Part shown: piece by piece, positions 1 through 7,900 of the stretch
How positions within the stretch are numbered: the stretch's first letter is position 1
Layout of the letters: the number at the start of each line of letters is the position of its first letter
From: Symbiopectobacterium purcellii_A
Lineage (GTDB): Bacteria > Pseudomonadota > Gammaproteobacteria > Enterobacterales > Enterobacteriaceae
Assembly: GCF_052050035.1 (NCBI RefSeq)
Contig: NZ_CP189882.1
Coordinates: forward strand, 3,410,001-3,474,000
Direction: 5' to 3'
DNA length: 64,000 nt
The notes under the pieces: generated by a model
Seen by the model: the letters and a program-made list of their open reading frames with translations, nothing else
Told to the model about the DNA's origin: nothing
Database searches by the model: none
Made by a program: the position numbers and the translations under genes

Positions 1-158
1 AGGACGAATTCAGGGGAAATACTCTGGAAGTGGCCTTTTTTTCGGCGCGATGCGGTGAGATATCGCGATCGCCGGGTTGTCCGATGCCGCGGTCACTCTA
101 TTTTCTGCCAGTGGAATATACTGTCTGGCGAGATCAACAAGCAACAAGGGACTTCTTC

Positions 159-470
159 ATGCATGCCACCATTCAGGCGAAATTGCGCGCTGCCTTCACC
201 CCCACGCATCTGGATGTGATCAATGAAAGTCATCAACATCGCGTGCCCGCGGGTTCGCAAAGCCATTTTAAGGTGGTGTTGGTGAGTGACGCCTTTAGCG
301 GACAGCGCACCATTGGCCGTCATCGTGCGGTTTATGCCACGTTGGCGGCGGAATTAGAAAATGGCCTGCACGCACTGGCGCTGCATACTTACACGCCGCA
401 AGAGTGGGCCGATGCGCAGGGCCAGGCCCCCAAATCGCCTGCCTGTGGCGGCGCAGGTATTGACGCCTGA
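159..470 (+). CDS. bolA: BolA family stress/morphology regulator
   Basis: BolA is a small cytosolic DNA-binding protein that also partners monothiol glutaredoxins; it affects cell shape, biofilm and stress responses. The 103-residue product matches the family length (105 in E. coli) and shows the core AKLRAAFTPTHLDVINES followed by the conserved H-x-V-P-x-G-S-x-S-H-F-K-V stretch that includes the FeS/glutaredoxin-ligand histidine. An open frame continues upstream, but the ATG at 159 fits family length and has an AAGGGA box about 9 nt upstream. It sits directly before tig, as in other Enterobacterales. The C-terminus PACGGAGIDA is more Gly/Ala-rich than usual. Confidence 0.95.
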   Translation: MHATIQAKLRAAFTPTHLDVINESHQHRVPAGSQSHFKVVLVSDAFSGQRTIGRHRAVYATLAAELENGLHALALHTYTPQEWADAQGQAPKSPACGGAGIDA

Positions 471-558
471 TTACTGCCGAAGACGCATAAAAAGAGACGT
501 ATAAGAGGTGACCGACATCAAAGCGCGCTTATCTTGTCATAATAGTCTGCGCGCTGTT

Positions 559-588
559 CTCGACTCACTCCCTCTATGCCGCTATAAT
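559..588 (+). promoter_or_regulatory. Candidate sigma70 promoter upstream of tig
   Basis: A perfect TATAAT lies at 583-588, about 170 bp before tig. No good -35 box is visible at the usual spacing (TTCTCG at 557-562 is the nearest), so this is inferred from the -10 element and position only. Confidence 0.45.
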
Positions 589-756
589 GCCGCGTCTTAT
601 TTTCCGGAAATGTCATCGGGACGCTTCTGACGACAAGGAACGGGGTTCAGATACCAGCTGTTGCTGTCCCGGTTCTGTGGGGTTATGTCCAAACCGACAC
701 CCATGCGTATATGGTTTAGGAGCTGACCGAGCACTGTGATTTTTTGAGGTAACAAG

Positions 757-2061
757 ATGCAAGTTTCAGTTGAAACCACCCAAGGCCTTGGTCGCCGCGT
801 AACAATTACCGTCACTGCTGATAGCATTGAAGAAGCGGTAAAAAAAGAGCTGGTTAACGTTGCTAAAAAAGCGCGCGTTGACGGTTTTCGTAAAGGCAAA
901 GTGCCGATGAACGTTATCGCTCAGCGTTATGGCGCATCCGTGCGTCAAGACGTGTTGGGCGATCTGATGCAGCGTCATTTCGTAGACGCCATCATCAAAG
1001 AAAAAATCAATCCCGTTGGTGCACCGAACTATGTGCCGGGCGAATACAAGCTGGATGCTGATTTTACCTACGCGGTAGAGTTTGAAGTCTATCCGGACGT
1101 TGAGCTGAAAGACCTGGACACCATCGAAGTAGAAAAACCGCTGGTTGACGTAGTTGATGCTGACGTTGATGCCATGCTTGAAACGCTGCGCAAGCAACAA
1201 GCCACTTGGAAAGATACCGATGCAGCTGCGGGTGCAGAAGATCGTGTAACCGTTGACTTTACCGGCACTATCGACGGCGAAGTGTTTGACGGCGGTAAAG
1301 CGTCTGATTTCGTTCTGGCGATGGGCCAGGACCGCATGTTACCAGGCTTTGAAGACGGTCTGGTGGGTCACAAAGCCGGTGAAGAGTTCACTATCGACGT
1401 GACCTTCCCAGAAGACTACCACGCTGAAAACCTGAAAGGTAAAGCGGCTCAGTTTGCTATCGTCCTGAAGAAAGTGGAAGAGCGTGAACTGCCGGAACTG
1501 ACCGCTGATTTCATCGCACGTTTCGGCGTAGCGGATGGGTCTGTTGACGGTCTGCGCGCTGAAGTGCGTAAAAACATGGAGCGTGAGCTGAAAGGCGCGG
1601 TGCGTAACCGTATCAAGTCTCAGGTGATCGACGGTCTGGTGAAAGCCAATGACATCGACGTTCCTGCTGCGCTGATCGACGGCGAAATTGACGTTCTGCG
1701 TCAGCAAGCGACACAACGCTTTGGCGGTAACGCCAAGCAAGCGGCTGAACTGCCGCGTGAGCTGTTTGAAGAGCAAGCCAAACGCCGCGTTCTCGTAGGT
1801 CTGCTGCTGGACGAAGTGATCAGCACCAACGAACTGAAAGCGGATGAAGCTCGCGTTAACGCGCTGATCGAAGAGATGGCTTCTGCCTACGAAGATCCGC
1901 AAGAAGTGGTTGCTTACTACAGCAAAAACAAAGAGCTGATGAACAACATGCGCAACGTTGCTCTGGAAGAGCAAGCGGTTGAAGTGGTGTTGTCTAAGGC
2001 GAAAGTGGTCGAGAAAACCGTCAGCTTTAACGATCTGATGAACCAGCCTGCTACAGCGTAA
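757..2061 (+). CDS. tig: Trigger factor, ribosome-associated chaperone and prolyl isomerase
   Basis: Trigger factor binds ribosomal protein L23 at the exit tunnel and shields nascent chains. The 434-residue product (432 in E. coli) has the ribosome-docking signature GFRKGKVP at residues 43-50, an FKBP-type PPIase domain around residues 150-245 (VTVDFTGTIDG through the TFPEDYHAENLKGK region) and a long helical C-terminal substrate cradle. It begins MQVSVETTQGLGRR, typical of Enterobacterales. A GAGGT box lies about 6 nt before the ATG. Upstream is bolA, downstream a strong terminator and then clpP-clpX, the conserved protein-folding and proteolysis cluster. Confidence 0.98.
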   Translation: MQVSVETTQGLGRRVTITVTADSIEEAVKKELVNVAKKARVDGFRKGKVPMNVIAQRYGASVRQDVLGDLMQRHFVDAIIKEKINPVGAPNYVPGEYKLDADFTYAVEFEVYPDVELKDLDTIEVEKPLVDVVDADVDAMLETLRKQQATWKDTDAAAGAEDRVTVDFTGTIDGEVFDGGKASDFVLAMGQDRMLPGFEDGLVGHKAGEEFTIDVTFPEDYHAENLKGKAAQFAIVLKKVEERELPELTADFIARFGVADGSVDGLRAEVRKNMERELKGAVRNRIKSQVIDGLVKANDIDVPAALIDGEIDVLRQQATQRFGGNAKQAAELPRELFEEQAKRRVLVGLLLDEVISTNELKADEARVNALIEEMASAYEDPQEVVAYYSKNKELMNNMRNVALEEQAVEVVLSKAKVVEKTVSFNDLMNQPATA

Positions 2062-2094
2062 TTCGCTGTCTGGCTTCGGTCGGTTATCTTTGCC

Positions 2095-2127
2095 AAAAAA
2101 AGCCCGCGCCTCTGGCGTGGGCTTTTT
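2095..2127 (+). terminator. Rho-independent terminator of tig
   Basis: A 10-bp stem (AGCCCGCGCC at 2101-2110 pairing with GGCGTGGGCT at 2114-2123, one G-U pair) with a TCT loop is followed by TTTTT. It separates tig from clpP transcription. Confidence 0.85.
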
Positions 2128-2530
2128 GCTATCACTGATTTAGGTTTGAAAAACCCTATCGCCACGGATGTGCCAGATTGCACTATGATAAAACAGTGTG
2201 GGTGTGGCATTGAAACGTTTCGCAAGTGATAAAATCCGCATTGTCTCTTGGGAGTGCAATATCTTAGTTTCTATGCAAAACGCAGTTTGCTATGCAAAGC
2301 ATTGTAAACGCAGTGGGCACGATAACCCTTTAATCTAAAATAAAGGATAGTGTAAGCTTGAAATAGCGCGCAATGCCCCAACTAGAAGAAACAGAGGCGC
2401 GTGGTCATGGATTTTGGCGAGTCGGTGTCATTCTTAAGGGAAACGTCGGGGTGACCGTGATAGTCAACCGTCGTTATCTCAAGTAGAATCTGATACATGG
2501 CACCAAAAGCATTTTATCGAGGAGAGGTGA
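2128..2530 (+). other. tig-clpP intergenic region, no gene seen
   Basis: About 400 bp without a convincing ORF. It must hold the clpP promoter(s). TTGAAA at 2210-2215 with an A/T-rich stretch GATAAAAT near 2228 is suggestive, but the spacing suits neither sigma70 nor sigma32 well. A strong purine-rich ribosome-binding site (GAGGAGAGG) lies directly before the clpP ATG. Confidence 0.5.
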
Positions 2531-3154
2531 ATGTTATACAGTGGCGAACAAGAAAAATTAGCACCCCAAATGGCTTTGGTGCCGATGGTGGTAGAACAGA
2601 CTTCGCGCGGGGAACGTTCTTACGATATTTTTTCCCGACTGCTTAAAGAACGCATCATCTTCCTGACGGGTCAGGTGGAAGATCACATGGCCAACCTGAT
2701 CGTTGCTCAGATGCTTTTTCTGGAAGCCGAAAATCCGGAAAAAGATATTTATCTGTACATCAACTCTCCGGGTGGCGTGATTACCGCAGGAATGTCGATT
2801 TACGACACCATGAAATTCATTAAACCGGATGTCAGCACCATCTGTATGGGACAAGCCTGCTCCATGGGGGCTTTCCTGCTCACTGCCGGCGCCAAGGGCA
2901 AGCGTTTCTGCCTGACGAATTCGCGCGTGATGATTCACCAGCCGCTGGGGGGATTCCAGGGGCAGGCGACGGACATCGAAATCCATGCGCGTGAAATACT
3001 GAAAGTGAAGCAACGTATGAATGAGCTGATGGCTGAACGTACGGGCAAACCTCTCGAAGTGATAGAGAGTGACACTGAGCGTGACCGTTTCCTCTCTGCC
3101 CATGAAGCAGTAGAGTATGGATTGGTTGACGCCGTGATGACGCACCGCGAATAA
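2531..3154 (+). CDS. clpP: ATP-dependent Clp protease proteolytic subunit
   Basis: ClpP forms the tetradecameric serine-protease chamber that degrades substrates unfolded by ClpX or ClpA. The product is 207 residues, exactly the E. coli length, with the catalytic triad in place: Ser in MGQACSMGAF (position about 111), His in MIHQPLGG (about 136) and Asp in DTERDRF (about 185). The residue before the catalytic Ser is Cys, whereas E. coli has Ala. The start has a strong GAGGAGAGG ribosome-binding site. It is followed after about 110 bp by clpX, so the two subunits are probably co-transcribed. Confidence 0.98.
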   Translation: MLYSGEQEKLAPQMALVPMVVEQTSRGERSYDIFSRLLKERIIFLTGQVEDHMANLIVAQMLFLEAENPEKDIYLYINSPGGVITAGMSIYDTMKFIKPDVSTICMGQACSMGAFLLTAGAKGKRFCLTNSRVMIHQPLGGFQGQATDIEIHAREILKVKQRMNELMAERTGKPLEVIESDTERDRFLSAHEAVEYGLVDAVMTHRE

Positions 3155-3267
3155 CGCCGTCGGCCATAGCGTACCTGTGGTTCACGAATGCGCGCTTGCG
3201 CGTGATTCAGGTTGTAGTGATATCGCTGTTGGGCCTGCGGGCAAGAGATAAAAGAAGAGGTTTACTG

Positions 3268-4542
3268 ATGACAGACAAGCGCAAAGACGGTTCAGGGAAG
3301 TTGCTGTACTGTTCTTTCTGCGGCAAAAGCCAGCATGAGGTCCGTAAGCTGATTGCCGGGCCGTCAGTGTATATCTGCGATGAATGTGTCGATCTGTGCA
3401 ATGACATCATTCGCGAAGAGATAAAGGAAGTGGCTCCGCATCGTGAACGCAGTGCGTTACCCACGCCCCATGAAATTCGCCGCCACCTGGATGATTATGT
3501 TATTGGTCAGGAGCAGGCGAAAAAGGTTCTGGCGGTTGCGGTTTACAACCACTACAAGCGCTTGCGTAATGGCGACAGCAGCAACGGCATCGAGCTGGGC
3601 AAGAGTAACATTCTGCTGATTGGCCCGACAGGGAGCGGTAAAACCCTGTTGGCTGAAACGCTGGCCCGTTTCCTTGATGTGCCTTTCACGATGGCGGATG
3701 CCACCACGCTCACCGAAGCGGGTTACGTGGGTGAGGATGTGGAAAACATCATCCAGAAGCTGTTGCAAAAATGCGACTACGACGTACAGAAAGCGCAGCG
3801 TGGCATTGTATACATCGATGAAATCGATAAGATTTCACGTAAGTCCGACAACCCCTCCATCACCCGTGACGTGTCGGGGGAAGGGGTGCAGCAGGCTCTG
3901 CTTAAACTGATTGAAGGCACTATCGCTGCGGTTCCGCCGCAAGGTGGACGCAAGCATCCGCAACAGGAGTTTTTGCAGGTTGATACCTCCAAGATACTGT
4001 TCATCTGCGGTGGGGCATTTGCTGGTTTGGATAAAGTGATCGAGCAGCGTGTTGATACTGGTCGCGGTATTGGTTTTGCCGCAACGGTGAAAGGCTCGGC
4101 GCAAAAGGCTACCGAAGGCGAATTGCTGGGCCAGGTAGAGCCGGGGGATTTGATCAAGTTCGGTTTGATCCCTGAATTTATTGGCCGTTTACCGGTGGTC
4201 GCGACGCTGAGAGAGCTGAGCGAAGATGCACTGATCCAAATCCTGCGCGAACCGAAAAACGCGCTGACCAAACAGTATCAGGCACTGTTCAATCTTGAAG
4301 GGGTTGAGCTGGAATTCCGTGAAGAAACGTTGACGGCGATTGCCAAAAAAGCCATGGCGCGTAAAACCGGTGCACGCGGTTTGCGCTCCATTGTGGAAGC
4401 GGCGTTGCTGGACACCATGTACGACCTGCCCTCCATGGAGAGCGTCGATAAGGTGGTGATTGATGAGTCGGTGATTGCCGGTCAATCAGAACCGATGCTG
4501 ATCTACGGTAAACCTGAAGCGCAACAGGCGTCTGGCGAATAA
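3268..4542 (+). CDS. clpX: Clp protease ATP-binding unfoldase subunit ClpX
   Basis: ClpX is the AAA+ unfoldase that recognises degrons such as SsrA tags and feeds ClpP. The ATG at 3268, preceded by AAGAAGAGG, gives 424 residues, identical in length to E. coli ClpX; a longer open frame upstream is not expected to be used. Visible elements are the N-terminal C4 zinc finger (CSFC and CDECVDLC), Walker A GPTGSGKT, pore loop GYVGED, Walker B IVYIDEID, and the C-terminal ATPase lid with KTGARGLR (sensor-2 arginine). A strong terminator follows, which separates it from lon. Confidence 0.98.
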   Translation: MTDKRKDGSGKLLYCSFCGKSQHEVRKLIAGPSVYICDECVDLCNDIIREEIKEVAPHRERSALPTPHEIRRHLDDYVIGQEQAKKVLAVAVYNHYKRLRNGDSSNGIELGKSNILLIGPTGSGKTLLAETLARFLDVPFTMADATTLTEAGYVGEDVENIIQKLLQKCDYDVQKAQRGIVYIDEIDKISRKSDNPSITRDVSGEGVQQALLKLIEGTIAAVPPQGGRKHPQQEFLQVDTSKILFICGGAFAGLDKVIEQRVDTGRGIGFAATVKGSAQKATEGELLGQVEPGDLIKFGLIPEFIGRLPVVATLRELSEDALIQILREPKNALTKQYQALFNLEGVELEFREETLTAIAKKAMARKTGARGLRSIVEAALLDTMYDLPSMESVDKVVIDESVIAGQSEPMLIYGKPEAQQASGE

Positions 4543-4571
4543 ATAGTCACTTGTATGCCTGACAGAAGTTG

Positions 4572-4602
4572 AAAATGGGAGATTTTATCTCCCATTTTTT
4601 TT
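4572..4602 (+). terminator. Rho-independent terminator of clpPX
   Basis: A perfect 12-bp stem (AAAATGGGAGAT at 4572-4583 with its complement at 4587-4598) and a TTT loop is followed by T residues. Confidence 0.92.
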
Positions 4603-4616
4603 CGCATGTTCTGGTC

Positions 4617-4644
4617 GTTGAATGTCGGATATTTATCCCCATAT
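4617..4644 (+). promoter_or_regulatory. Sigma32 (heat-shock) promoter of lon
   Basis: TTGAA at 4618-4622 and CCCCATAT at 4637-4644 are separated by 14 bp, matching the RpoH consensus (CTTGAA, 11-16 bp, CCCCATNT). The E. coli lon promoter has the same elements at the same relative place, so heat-shock control of lon is well supported. Confidence 0.9.
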
Positions 4645-4731
4645 ACTCCAATACTTGTTGGCGAAACCCGTGACATCCGCGTTTCACGAGATTCCTTTAA
4701 CCTGGCGGAAACGAAACTAAGAGAGAGCTCT

Positions 4732-7140
4732 ATGAACCCTGAGCGTTCCGAACGCATTGAAATCCCCGTATTGCCGTTGCGCGATGTGGTGGTTTATCCG
4801 CACATGGTCATTCCGTTGTTTGTTGGCCGGGAGAAGTCGATTCGTTGCCTTGAAGCCGCGATGGATCACGATAAAAAGATCATGTTGGTGGCACAAAAAG
4901 AGGCTTTAACGGATGAACCCAGTATTAACGATCTTTTCTCGGTAGGAACGGTCGCCTCCATTCTGCAAATGCTGAAACTGCCGGACGGCACGGTTAAAGT
5001 GCTGGTCGAAGGGGTACAGCGTGCGCGTATCACCACGTTGTCTGACGGCGGTGAACATTTTGCTGCCCAGGCGGAATATCTCTCGTCGCCAGCCATTGAA
5101 GAGCGCGAGCAGGAAGTCCTGATGCGCACGGCGGTTAATCAGTTCGAGGGATACATCAAACTGAACAAGAAAATCCCGCCGGAAGTATTGACCTCGTTAA
5201 ACAGCATTGAAGATGCAGCACGTCTGGCGGATACCATTGCCGCACACATGCCGCTGAAACTGGCTGACAAACAGTCCGTGCTGGAAATGTCTGATATTAC
5301 GGAACGCCTCGAATATCTGATGGCGATGATGGAATCGGAAATCGACCTGTTGCAGGTGGAAAAACGTATTCGCAGTCGCGTGAAAAAGCAGATGGAAAAA
5401 AGCCAGCGCGAGTACTACCTCAACGAGCAGATGAAAGCTATTCAAAAAGAGCTCGGTGAGATGGACTATGCACCGGACGAACACGAAGCGCTGAAACGCA
5501 AGATTGAAGCGGCCAAGATGCCGAAAGAAGCGCGGGAAAAAGCCGAAGCCGAGCTGCAAAAGCTGAAGATGATGTCACCGATGTCCGCTGAGGCGACGGT
5601 GGTGCGCAGCTACATCGACTGGATGGTTCAGGTGCCGTGGAATGCGCGCAGCAAGGTAAAAAAAGACCTGGTTAAAGCGCAGGAAACCCTGGACACCGAC
5701 CATTATGGTTTGGATCGCGTCAAAGAGCGTATTCTTGAATATCTCGCGGTGCAAAGTCGTGTCAGCAAAATCAAGGGGCCGATTCTGTGCCTGGTCGGGC
5801 CGCCGGGGGTAGGGAAAACCTCTCTGGGGCAGTCCATCGCCAAGGCGACGGGGCGCGAATACGTGCGTATGGCGCTCGGCGGCGTGCGTGATGAAGCGGA
5901 AATTCGCGGTCACCGTCGTACTTACATCGGCTCACTGCCGGGCAAATTGATCCAGAAGATGGCTAAGGTCGGGGTGAAAAACCCGCTGTTCCTGTTGGAT
6001 GAGATCGACAAGATGTCGTCTGATATGCGTGGCGATCCAGCGTCTGCACTGCTTGAGGTATTAGATCCCGAGCAGAACGTCACCTTCAACGACCACTATC
6101 TGGAAGTGGACTACGACATGTCCGATGTGATGTTTGTGGCGACCTCTAACTCGATGAACATTCCTGCGCCGTTGCTGGACCGTATGGAAGTGATTCGCCT
6201 ATCTGGCTACACCGAGGATGAGAAGCTCAATATTGCCAAGCGCCATTTGCTGCCGAAGCAGATTGAACGCAACGCACTGAAGAAAGGTGAGTTGACCGTT
6301 GCTGACAGTGCTATCTCCGGAATCATCCGTTACTACACGCGTGAAGCGGGCGTGCGCAGTCTGGAACGCGAAATATCCAAACTGTGCCGTAAAGCGGTAA
6401 AAACGCTGTTGATGGATAAAACCGTTAAGCATATTGAAATTACGGGCGATAACCTTAAAGATTTCCTTGGCGTTCAGCGTTTTGACTACGGCCGCGCGGA
6501 TGAAGAAAACCGCGTTGGGCAGGTCACTGGGTTGGCCTGGACGGAAGTTGGCGGTGATTTACTGACCATTGAAACCGCGTGCGTGCCGGGCAAGGGAAAA
6601 TTGACCTATACCGGTTCACTCGGGGAAGTGATGCAGGAGTCTATTCAGGCGGCGCTCACCGTGGTGCGTGCCCGTGCTGAACGGCTGGGTATCAATGCCG
6701 ATTTCCATGAAAAACGTGATATCCACGTGCATGTGCCGGAAGGGGCAACGCCCAAAGATGGTCCAAGCGCCGGGATCGCCATGTGTACCGCGCTGGTTTC
6801 CTGCCTGACGGGCAATCCGGTGCGAGCGGATGTTGCGATGACCGGGGAAATTACTCTGCGGGGCTTGGTATTGCCGATCGGGGGCTTAAAAGAGAAGCTG
6901 TTGGCAGCCCATCGCGGTGGCATTAAGACGGTATTGATTCCTGACGAGAACAAACGCGATCTGGAAGAAATTCCGGCGAATGTGATTGCGGACCTGGAGG
7001 TCCACCCGGTCAAACGTATCGAGGAAGTGCTTGCGTTAGCGTTACAAAACCCGCCAGACGGTATGCAGCCGGAGCCTGTTAAGGCCAAGCGAGCGCCTGC
7101 CAAGGCGAAAACGGTGCCCGCCAAGGCCGCGAAAGAGTGA
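4732..7140 (+). CDS. lon: ATP-dependent Lon protease
   Basis: Lon degrades misfolded proteins and regulators such as SulA and RcsA. It has an N-terminal substrate-binding domain, an AAA+ module (Walker A GPPGVGKTS near residue 356, Walker B LFLLDEID) and a Ser-Lys dyad protease domain (Ser in KDGPSAGIAM near 679, Lys in GGLKEKLLAAHRG near 722). The ATG at 4732 aligns with the E. coli start (MNPERSERIEIPVLPLRDV) and follows GAGAGAGCTCT. The product is 802 residues against 784 in E. coli. The excess is a Pro/Ala/Lys-rich tail (about the last 25 residues, with PAKA-type units) replacing the usual short GMQV-type ending. hupB follows after a terminator. Confidence 0.97.
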   Translation: MNPERSERIEIPVLPLRDVVVYPHMVIPLFVGREKSIRCLEAAMDHDKKIMLVAQKEALTDEPSINDLFSVGTVASILQMLKLPDGTVKVLVEGVQRARITTLSDGGEHFAAQAEYLSSPAIEEREQEVLMRTAVNQFEGYIKLNKKIPPEVLTSLNSIEDAARLADTIAAHMPLKLADKQSVLEMSDITERLEYLMAMMESEIDLLQVEKRIRSRVKKQMEKSQREYYLNEQMKAIQKELGEMDYAPDEHEALKRKIEAAKMPKEAREKAEAELQKLKMMSPMSAEATVVRSYIDWMVQVPWNARSKVKKDLVKAQETLDTDHYGLDRVKERILEYLAVQSRVSKIKGPILCLVGPPGVGKTSLGQSIAKATGREYVRMALGGVRDEAEIRGHRRTYIGSLPGKLIQKMAKVGVKNPLFLLDEIDKMSSDMRGDPASALLEVLDPEQNVTFNDHYLEVDYDMSDVMFVATSNSMNIPAPLLDRMEVIRLSGYTEDEKLNIAKRHLLPKQIERNALKKGELTVADSAISGIIRYYTREAGVRSLEREISKLCRKAVKTLLMDKTVKHIEITGDNLKDFLGVQRFDYGRADEENRVGQVTGLAWTEVGGDLLTIETACVPGKGKLTYTGSLGEVMQESIQAALTVVRARAERLGINADFHEKRDIHVHVPEGATPKDGPSAGIAMCTALVSCLTGNPVRADVAMTGEITLRGLVLPIGGLKEKLLAAHRGGIKTVLIPDENKRDLEEIPANVIADLEVHPVKRIEEVLALALQNPPDGMQPEPVKAKRAPAKAKTVPAKAAKE

Positions 7141-7168
7141 CCTATCGCGAAAACCCTTGAGAAAAATC

Positions 7169-7207
7169 ACGCTGGCAGCAGAAATGGCGCTTGCCAGCGT
7201 TTTTTTG
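7169..7207 (+). terminator. Rho-independent terminator of lon
   Basis: ACGCTGGCA at 7169-7177 pairs perfectly with TGCCAGCGT at 7192-7200, followed by a run of seven T. Confidence 0.88.
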
Positions 7208-7336
7208 TACCGCTAAGTTATGGCACTGTTAGTCTTAGCAAGCACGCTGTGCTAAGGTTTTACAGAATTGAAAAAAGCTACGTGTCGCGTTTTGGGATAT
7301 TCAGCGTGACAACAGGATTTCAGAGGGGATGAGAGA

Positions 7337-7609
7337 GTGAACAAGTCACAATTGATCGACAAAATTGCCGCAGATGCTGATATTTCCAAAGCGGCAGCAG
7401 GGCGTGTGTTAGATGCAATTATTGGTTCTGTTACCGATTCTCTGAATGCAGGGGATGACGTTGCACTGGTAGGATTTGGAACGTTCTCCGTGCGTGAGCG
7501 TGCTGCTCGCACTGGGCGCAATCCGCAAACGGGCAAGGAAATCAGCATTCCAGCAGCAAAAGTACCGGGCTTCCGTGCCGGTAAATTGCTGAAAGACGCC
7601 GTTAACTGA
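7337..7609 (+). CDS. hupB: DNA-binding protein HU-beta
   Basis: HU-beta is a nucleoid protein that bends DNA, usually as a heterodimer with HU-alpha. The 90-residue product is the family length and shows the signature GFGTFSVRERAARTGRNPQT, with the DNA-inserting proline in RNPQTGKEI and the C-terminus FRAGKLLKDAVN. The start is GTG, as in E. coli hupB, with AGGGG upstream. It has its own upstream region after the lon terminator and its own terminator at 7694. Confidence 0.98.
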   Translation: MNKSQLIDKIAADADISKAAAGRVLDAIIGSVTDSLNAGDDVALVGFGTFSVRERAARTGRNPQTGKEISIPAAKVPGFRAGKLLKDAVN

Positions 7610-7693
7610 TTATCTCGTCACAGGTTTGTGCTGTAATCCGAGTACGTTACCACACATTACCTGACGCCACGGTGTCGGTAATGTAAGATAAGG

Positions 7694-7722
7694 GGCGCAT
7701 CATTTTATGATGTGCCTTTTTT
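7694..7722 (+). terminator. Rho-independent terminator of hupB
   Basis: A 10-bp stem (GGCGCATCAT at 7694-7703 with ATGATGTGCC at 7707-7716, one G-U pair), TTT loop, then six T. Confidence 0.88.
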
Positions 7723-7900
7723 ATGACGGGCGAACACTGCCCATCACCCTGCGGGGCGTCGCATTGCGGCGTAACGTCTTTCCCGCTCCTCTCTCTGGCA
7801 TGTCATGTTCTGGCATTACGGTTCGCCAGAAACGCAGGGAAGCGTGGTTTTAGCCAACGCAGGGCGTGTTATCCATACTACAGCGGAGTGTTGTCACATT

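Noticed and set aside
2210..2238. A sigma32-type promoter for clpP (TTGAAA at 2210)
   Set aside because: No CCCCATNT-type -10 element follows at the right distance.
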